DNA from: Sipunculus nudus
Lineage: Eukaryota > Annelida > Sipuncula > Golfingiida > Sipunculidae
Length of the DNA: 64,000 nt
Direction: 5' to 3'
NCBI GenBank assembly: GCA_026874595.1
Contig: CM049313.1
Location: forward strand, 56,251,159 to 56,315,158
The notes below the pieces were generated by a model, which saw only the letters and a program-made list of their open reading frames with translations, did not search any database and was not told the DNA's origin. Made by a program: the position numbers and the translations under genes. Below are positions 57,165 to 64,000 of the stretch, one piece after another. Position 1 is the first letter of the stretch, and each line of letters opens with the position of its first letter.

Positions 57165-60100
57165 GTATGTACATAAATGTCATAATATTAATGCAGATTA
57201 CGTTATCAATCAATGAATCAAACGACAAAGAGTTTTTTAGCTCAGCTGACTTTCAGTCATGCTGGGCTATAGCGATGGGTCTTTGTCCGGCGTCCTTCCG
57301 TCTGTCCGTCCGGCTGGCCGTCCGTCCGTTAGCAGGGCACAAATCGTAACCGTAGGGGCTAGGGCCATGAACCCTATGCAGTCTTTGAGACGAAATTTTC
57401 ATCCCAAACCTTCCATCTTTCACATACAGCTCACCTACCAACAGGGGAAGAACCATAATTTTTTTTAGGTCAAAAGGTCAAAGGTCAAGGTCACAGGGGC
57501 CTCTTCTTTGAAAAGCCTGTGGATGCATTTTAAGCCAACCCTTTCATCCCAATTCTTTGATCTTTCACAAATAGCTCACCTACTAAGTTGGAGAAGAATC
57601 CTATAGATTTTGAGGTCACAAGGTCAAAGGTCAGGGTCACAGGATCCACTACTTTGAAAAGGTTGTGGACACATTTCAAGCTAGACTTTTCATTCCAAAC
57701 CTTCCAGCACTGATATCGCTTCTCTGCCAACAGGGGAAAAGACCTGTTGATTTTGAGGTCAAAGGTCAGGTTCACAGCACCCACTTCTTGCGTGGAGTCT
57801 TTTTCAGGCAAACTTTTCAATCTGTACCTTCAATCTGTCATATATGGCTTACCTACCAATAAGGGAAGAAGCCTATTGATGTTGAGGTCAAAAAGTCAAA
57901 GGTCAAGGTCACAATATTTAATTGTTCTAAATGCTTGTGAGCATATTTCAAGTGTAACTGTTCAACCCAAACCTTCAGTCTTTCACATATGCCACATCTA
58001 TGCATCACTCAGTTTGACTCAAACTTCATATTTATGGGTCTTTTTGCTTGAATAAATAACTTATTGATTTTGGGGTCAGCTGGACAGCAGGTTAAAGGTT
58101 GCAGGTCAAAGTTATTCACCCATTGGTTGCAAAGTAATTACACCAGATTTAAGTGGTTAGTAGTTACCCATCATTTAGAAAGAATCCAGTTGATATATGG
58201 GCAAAAGGCCAAGGTCATAGGTCAGGGATGTTCACAATTACTTATTTTATAGACCATCTCTATTTTTCTTGTATATATAACCATCCCACTCCAGCTGGTA
58301 CATCTCCCTGTGTGGCTGTTATTGTGAGTGACACTGGTGACATATGACTCCCTTTTGTATCAGCCTATTAAGTGATAAGGCTCAGTGATAAGTACCTCGT
58401 TACTTCATAACAAAAACACTGTTGTCAGAATGCTTCAGCCAGGCATTAAGACTATGAGAGTATAGTATTAAGGTTTAGCTACTGATTTATAAGATGATGG
58501 GAACATTTTGCAGTTTATTTTATGGAATCCTAGCAATAAACTTAATTTCCTAGATATCTGAATATTTTAATATATATCACCACATATAAAAGCAAGTGTT
58601 TGTTCTCATAATATGTGGATGTGTACCTTGATTTAGGATGGCTTTTTGTTTTATTTCAAGACTCTTAGTCATGCTTTCTGCATTTCTTTTCTTTCAGGTT
58701 TGGCAGTTTACCTACCCTGCTGACCCCATTGAAAAGCAGAGTCATAATAAAAAATATTGGACTTACACTTTTTACAATTGCATATCTATAAATCTGATAT
58801 GAGGGCCTGGACATGCCTTTTGAATTATTTTGGGCATCCATTTCTGGATAATTTGCCCCAAGTTTGGTCTCTTATTGGAGAATGTGGGATATCAAATGTC
58901 ATACTTGTCAGAAATCCATTATGTCTGCCAGTTAGCCACCTTAGAAATTCTTTCTTCAGTGCAGTTTCAGTAACTTTTCTGTAATGTTTGGTCCGATTTA
59001 GAGAATGTTTGTTGTCTGATTTCAGACTTGTCAAAAGTCCAATATGGACACCAGGCAACCATCTTTTAATTCCTTTTGATCATTTTATCTCAAGAACAGT
59101 TAAAGTGAATGCAGTTGGATGTATATTTATGTAATCTTGTAAAGGATTGGGTCAAATATTTCTGAATATTACCATCATTTATAAAAGTGCAGTACAGTTG
59201 GCTTGTATTGAATAAAAATTCACACAGAAGCACCTGTTTCTCAATAATTCTTGCATGTATTTCCTTGATTTTTGCTATATATTTTGATCTTATATTTGCC
59301 CTTTGTGGTGTTCCTTTTGAGATTGACAGGTTTCAAGCAAGCTGTTGGAATAGTTCCTAATAGCTTAACAATCATGCATTTTCTTCAGACCATCAATTCA
59401 CTGTGTTTTAACCAGACATAGGTGATATATATTTCTGTTGTCATAGAAAATTTTCAACAAATTGGCAAATTGGTTCTTCAAAATTTGACTGGAAGTTGTG
59501 AATCTCAGTCCATGATGTCACAGGTCATGCTTGGCAGCTGAGCGTCATGACCCATGGGTCACTTGTTTTATTATTTAATATAAGGCACAGTAGAGCATCG
59601 TTTATCCAAACACCATCTTCCGAAAATCGTTAATCCGCAATTGAAAAACTGAGAGCCGATATTTGGCGCGTTTATCAGGAAACAAAACAATAAAAAAATA
59701 GATTGTACAAAAAAGACTGTAAAAGATTGTCTAATTAAAAACAAATGTATGTACAGGAAATTTAAGCAAAGATAAGAAATGCATGTCAAAGAGCTCCCAT
59801 GGGTGCATTGCATTGGCGACAAATATAACCTATAGTGTTTCGCACTCACGACACATGAAAGGTCCCTGGGGACATATCATATCTACCTGTACTAATTGTA
59901 TGAAAGTTGTAAACCGAAATGCCAGGTCTAAATTAAATGTCTGCTATATCCTTAACGGCTTCTTCGCTCATTCCCCAAGCACATACTAACCCAGTTTGTA
60001 AATGACAAAATAGCTGTTCAAAATGGCAAAGTTTATGGTAAATGCCTGTAATCCTGTCTTACACCTGGTTCCGTTTTTAGCATACAAGTTTCAAAGTCAC

Positions 60101-63100
60101 AACGAATATGTCAGATACATGGTTTTCTAGGGGAGTTAATAAAATAAGATGTGCCTTTGATAGGTACTGTAGATTCATAAATATTAGTTTTGATTTTATT
60201 TTCGTGGTTTCGTGGATCAGGATAATCCACGAATTCATGATTCCAACGATAAAAAAATCACACGGTCAGATTATATACGGTGTCTTAATTAATGGCAGCT
60301 GGTGGTCGACTTTATATACAACTGTTACCGTTGGCTGAATATTCAATAAAGATACAAAAATTGTTTATAACTATTTTATGATTGTGTTTGATACATTTAT
60401 TAAATGCACTGCATTGCTTTCCGTAAATTACTATAAAAATACGGGATTTATAAATATACTTTTGTCAATTAAATTATTTCCCCTAACATCGTACAAATAC
60501 GGCCCCCTTGATATTTTTACAATAAATCAATATCAAAGTATAATTTAAACTGAAAACGTATCCCTATATTTCCTCTTATTAACGTTTCCGGTGAAAAATG
60601 AAAAAAAAACAATACCACATTCTGTCGCGCAAAGCGCTAGTTCTGACACGCCAACGGTGCACGTGTTCAAATGTTCGTAACCACAGCTACCGAGGCAAGG
60701 CTTTTTCGTGACCGGCCTTTTCAACTTTCTTTCAATAGAGATTAAACGAGACTTACCCTACCAATTGGCCTAAAAGACGAGGGCGGTGTAAACTCATTTG
60801 CATTACCGCGATTAACGCGGGACGCGAAAGAGCATTTATTCCGAATATTGCGACAACAGTTGCGTGCATAACAGGGAGCCATTAATAATACATGCAGGCG
60901 GCACTTCTTCTGAATAATGCCGACAGTTGTACATATATGTTCGCGTAAGTAAGCGTCGCATAATACTAATATGCAAATTATTTCTTTGAATAATATATGA
61001 TGAATGATGAATGAACCGTGTCTCGTCTCACCGTCCCGTCAAGAATTTACAGGGGGCACATGTGACTATCGCCTAGATTAAAAAAAATAAAAAAAACCTT
61101 CATGTGGACGGTCCCGTTTCATTTTCCTCCGGTCAAGTGATGGTTTACGTTTATTTTGGACGTGGCGTTATCGGGTGTTATAACTAATAGCCGATGTATC
61201 GGGTGTTACAACTAACAGCCAAGGTATCGGCCGGCACGTGTCGGTCATGGCTGATTAATTCTTTGTTAGGCTTGGGTCGGGCAGAGCATGTTTGTTCAAC
61301 ACTGACCCGATTGACCGCGGTACAGGCTCACTGTACCTGTGATAAGCATCAAAGCCGAACTACCTTTTTACTTCGGGCTTGTCTTTCTTGCGCACATGGA
61401 GGTATTAATAAACATAATTTCCTAAAGTTTTCTTTGTCTTTCCACGAATTCAAATACCCCACGGTGTGCGTTTTGTACAAAAACCATGAAATTTTAAGCC
61501 CGCGATATTATCTGAATCTACAGTATGTTTAATTCTCACTACAAGTCAAAATTGATCTTTAATTGGTGCATTTAAAGCAAGTTAAAGGAAAAAGAGCAAT
61601 TTAAGAAACGCTGTCCTGCTGGTCCATGTTGTCATTGGCTTGCCTTTGATTAGGCAGGGCCACACACCACAATGGTCAATATTGATTGATTCTAATTTTC
61701 CAGGGCCAATTAGCAATAACTTCAATGGTACATTAACATAACTAATTTATTAATTGATTGAAAATCAAACCAAAATGCTGTTGTTAAGATGTATTTTGGA
61801 CTAGAGCACTTCACCAAATTGTGTCTGTTGGTATCAAGTAAAACAGGTTGGCAGTCACGGTGAATTGTGCGGAATAAAATGAGAACGAAATCCCACCCCC
61901 CCCCCCCCAAGCTTTTCAGATAATTGATGTGTCACTGTTCATAGTTTCATACAAATTGACCACTGTGTCTTCATATTGTTCATTGTTTCTTTGTTTCAAG
62001 TTAGAGCAGTTGATATGAATAGAATTATCGACTTTATCATGACAGTAAGACCAATGAGTTCTTCTTAAGAAAATATTAGATGGAAGTGAAAATATTTCAG
62101 ATACCTGCCGATTAGGTGTGAACATGACACATAAATCCCTCCAGCAGCTCAATTGGGTGAGGTGTGAAGATGGTTGAGATTCTTACATTAGTTTTGAATT
62201 TGCCATCCCTTAGCCATCTCAAGTTCATCTTTAATCAGAGGATGATAATCTTTATTTTTCTGATATATTTGAAAAGTATCATACAAGAACCTATGTAAAT
62301 GTATATGTCCAGATATCATATGCTTGTGTCTCATCAAACAAGAAATGAGATGTGAATTTAAGACAGCAGCATGTGGCATATTAGCACCTATCAGCTGCAC
62401 ATATGATATGTGCAGCAATATGCCATGTGCTGAAGTCTCAAAATCCCACTTGATTACCTTTGATAAAAACTCAGCTAAAATATCCTTTGATGTTTACAGC
62501 AAGGTATTTTCAAAGTGTGATTATTTTTCATTTTAATGGTTTCTGTGTGTGATCAAACAGTTTATGTACATGTGCCTGTTCTCAGAGCAAACATCTGAAT
62601 TGCCACAACTCCCAAGCAAGAAACACTACAGACACACCAGTTGGAAGCTGGAAACATCTTGATTGTGATATTGTGCTATTCATGTCCATGAAGTGGTTTG
62701 TTTAATGCCACTGGTTGTGCTTTGGGCAAGCTGATTTCCAAATGTTGTACAGGAGTGAGCAGATGATTTAAGAACCCAATGTTGGAAGATACCATTAGGT
62801 TTAAATGAGAAAACACAATACTTGATGATTTTTTAATATACCAGTATTACTGGAATATGAACAGATCCCTTTAATGTCAGTTTTATAAACATAACACAAA
62901 AGCATAGCACTGACTGTGAAACCCAATATAGTGACAAGCAAATGAAAACTAATGCCTCTAAGACCTATTAACATGATACATAAAAATGAGCAAGAAAGAA
63001 GATGAAAAGAAGTGATGGTTGAAACCAATGACATTAATAGTAAAAGCTAAGTGTTAGTGTAACAACACTAAGCTGTACAGAGAGAAAATGGGGATATATC

Positions 63101-63638
63101 TAACTGTTGTTTCTTGATTTTGCTGCTTATTTTATCTGTTCCTCACAGTGCACTTAGATTTGATTCATAGAAGTGGGATTTCCAATTTATGAAATTTACA
63201 CAATGATAGTAATTCAGCTGAGCATCATGACCCAGTAGCCACAGGAGGAAGCTTGTATTCCGTTTTCCTTTTTAATTACTTGTTTTTGAACATATATTCC
63301 TCTGTCTAACCATCCAGCTGAATGTCTGTTAACAGAGCACAAATCTAAACACTAAGAATGAGTCTTAGTTCATTTATTTTTTTTCAAGGAGAAGTGAATA
63401 AAGTTATGTCTTGATTTGAATGTTGGCACTACCTGGTATTTTCTTCCATTGATCTACTTTTGAATCTAACAGCTTACTATAATCATATATTTCAGGAGTT
63501 GCATGCCCACATAAATGGCTCAATTAGTCAAGGCACCATTCAAAAGTTAATTGATAAAAAGAAACAGAAGGACCCAAGCTGGAAGATTGAGGGAGAACAG
63601 ACGAGTTTGAAGAGTGATGAAAAGGGAAATTATGAAGA
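57117..63638 (+). CDS. ADAL: ADAL (N6-methyl-AMP deaminase, MAPDA) 5' part, exons 1-2
   Basis: Exons 57117-57164 and 63496-63638 join in phase 0 to give MPHADLEQFVRAMPKV followed by ELHAHINGSISQGTIQKLID. This matches the N-terminus of adenosine deaminase-like proteins (PKVELHAHLNGS in vertebrates and insects). HAH supplies the first two Zn ligands of the amidohydrolase-fold active site. The family hydrolyses N6-methyl-AMP to IMP in the cytosol. ATG 57117 has A at -3 and gives a usual-length leader. An in-frame ATG at 57006 would add 37 residues. Exon 2 leaves in phase 2 (GAAGA|GTAAGT), so more exons lie beyond 64000. Classical ADA was considered, but the ELHAHINGSIS form and short leader favour ADAL. 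Confidence 0.88.
57239..59566 (+). mobile_element. Hairpin-ended element E, copy E5 (complete) in ADAL intron 1
   Basis: Starts after a T-run with AGCTCAGCTGACTTTCAGTC plus a fold-back arm and ends CAGCTGAGCGTCATGACC, ATGGGTCACTTGTTT. It begins 75 bp after the ADAL exon 1 donor. The interior has several units with TTTGAGGTCAAAGGTCA, ACCTTC-A-TCTTTCACATA and CTCACCTACCAA words. No transposition gene is present. The several overlapping reading frames here are repeat shadows. Confidence 0.75.
59567..60164. other. ADAL intron 1, after E5: non-coding
   Basis: No coding signal. The sequence at 59581-59660 (AGAGCATCGTTTATCCAAAC) resembles decayed repeat DNA. Confidence 0.4.
60165..61525. mobile_element. 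Candidate TA-target DNA transposon remnant, about 1.36 kb, in ADAL intron 1
   Basis: The left end TACTGTAGATTCATAAATATT faces the right-end inverse TACTGTAGATTCAGATAATAT, and subterminal similarity continues (GTGGTTTCGTGG versus ATGGTTTTTG). If the outer TA is the duplicated target, this fits Tc1/mariner-like insertion. The interior is CpG-rich and encodes no recognisable transposase. It includes ATTACCGCGATTAACGCGG-like palindromic words. Confidence 0.5.
61526..63212. other. ADAL intron 1, later part: non-coding
   Basis: No exon is seen. It includes a 13-base C-run at 61896-61908. Confidence 0.45.
63213..63236 (+). repeat. Solo 3'-end fragment of element E
   Basis: TTCAGCTGAGCATCATGACC matches the 3' end of E copies, but the palindrome is broken (CCCAGTAGCC). 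No 5' counterpart is attached. Confidence 0.5.
63496..63638 (+). CDS. ADAL: ADAL exon 2
   Basis: Acceptor ATATATTTCAG, donor GAAGA|GTAAGT. It encodes ELHAHINGSISQGTIQKLID and a charged stretch ending in EKGNYEE. It contains the HAH Zn-ligand motif. Confidence 0.92.
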
Positions 63639-64000
63639 GTAAGTACAACTAAACTGGGGTATTTTTTTTTATTTTGCAAAAATTGTTTTAAGTCCAAACA
63701 GTTCATTCATACATGCTCAAAATATGTCTTCCCACTGTAGTCATGTGTAGTTTAACTATGATTCCTCAGAAATATTGAATGCAGTATGTTGTAACTATTT
63801 TGATTCAGGTTCTACTTGTAAACAGTATTTCTGTAATTAACACTTCATACATCTGGAAATTCTTCATCTTTATTGGCTGAAAATTTCAAAGATCTGATAT
63901 TATTGACAAAACCAGTATTTGATTTACATGTTTTATGTCTCTATGCATATTGGTGCAGGCATGGATTACATATATACTTGAGATGCCAATATGGCATTAA
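63639..64000. other. ADAL intron 2, partial
   Basis: Intronic AT-rich sequence. I see no further exon before the window ends. Confidence 0.55.

Noticed and set aside
57530-58347. Several overlapping frames of 60-100 codons
   Set aside because: They lie within element E5 on both strands and have no family resemblance.

Overview
This is animal nuclear DNA: AT-rich, with spliced genes, long introns and many old transposable elements. The gene set (ARB2A/FAM172A, LRRC61, ADAL), invertebrate-style short dispersed repeats and a Ty3/gypsy element suggest an invertebrate, most likely a mollusc or other lophotrochozoan. That placement is inference. Bacterial-style operons, rRNA, tRNA and CRISPR arrays were not seen.

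Three host genes were rebuilt exon by exon from splice sites, reading-frame phase and family resemblance. (1) ARB2A/FAM172A, plus strand, 10 coding exons from 6498 to 38470, 337 codons, Arb2-type alpha/beta-hydrolase fold, ending in KDEL. (2) LRRC61, minus strand, 7 coding exons from 56746 down to 42790, 246 codons. (3) The 5' end of ADAL (N6-methyl-AMP deaminase), plus strand, two exons at 57117-57164 and 63496-63638, continuing past the window. ARB2A and LRRC61 converge tail to tail across 38471-42789. LRRC61 and ADAL are head to head, with start codons 370 bp apart, so they probably share a bidirectional promoter.

Most of the rest is intron filled by mobile DNA. A Ty3/gypsy LTR retrotransposon (25406-30379, 5-bp target duplication ATCTC, broken frames) lies in ARB2A intron 5. 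It is inserted in one of three copies of a non-autonomous Helitron family (16984-18121, 20676-21842, 24601-30709) with TC and hairpin-CTAG ends and A/T insertion sites. A second rolling-circle-like family (called E here) has hairpin ends, 9-bp subterminal inverted repeats and a perfect palindrome at its 3' end. It has five complete-looking copies and one 5'-truncated copy. In ARB2A intron 4 these elements are nested three deep. Several small DNA transposons still show target duplications: hAT-like (8 bp), PIF/Harbinger-like (TTA), piggyBac-like (TTAA and TTAT) and a 662-bp CpG-rich element with a 9-bp duplication.

Tandem repeats include a minisatellite of about 38 bp at 11457-12770, a 33-bp coding-like minisatellite at 31018-31580, a 32-bp minisatellite at 37243-37561 and several microsatellites. 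No new protein-coding system was seen. The most unusual content is the pair of hairpin-ended element families and their nested insertion record.
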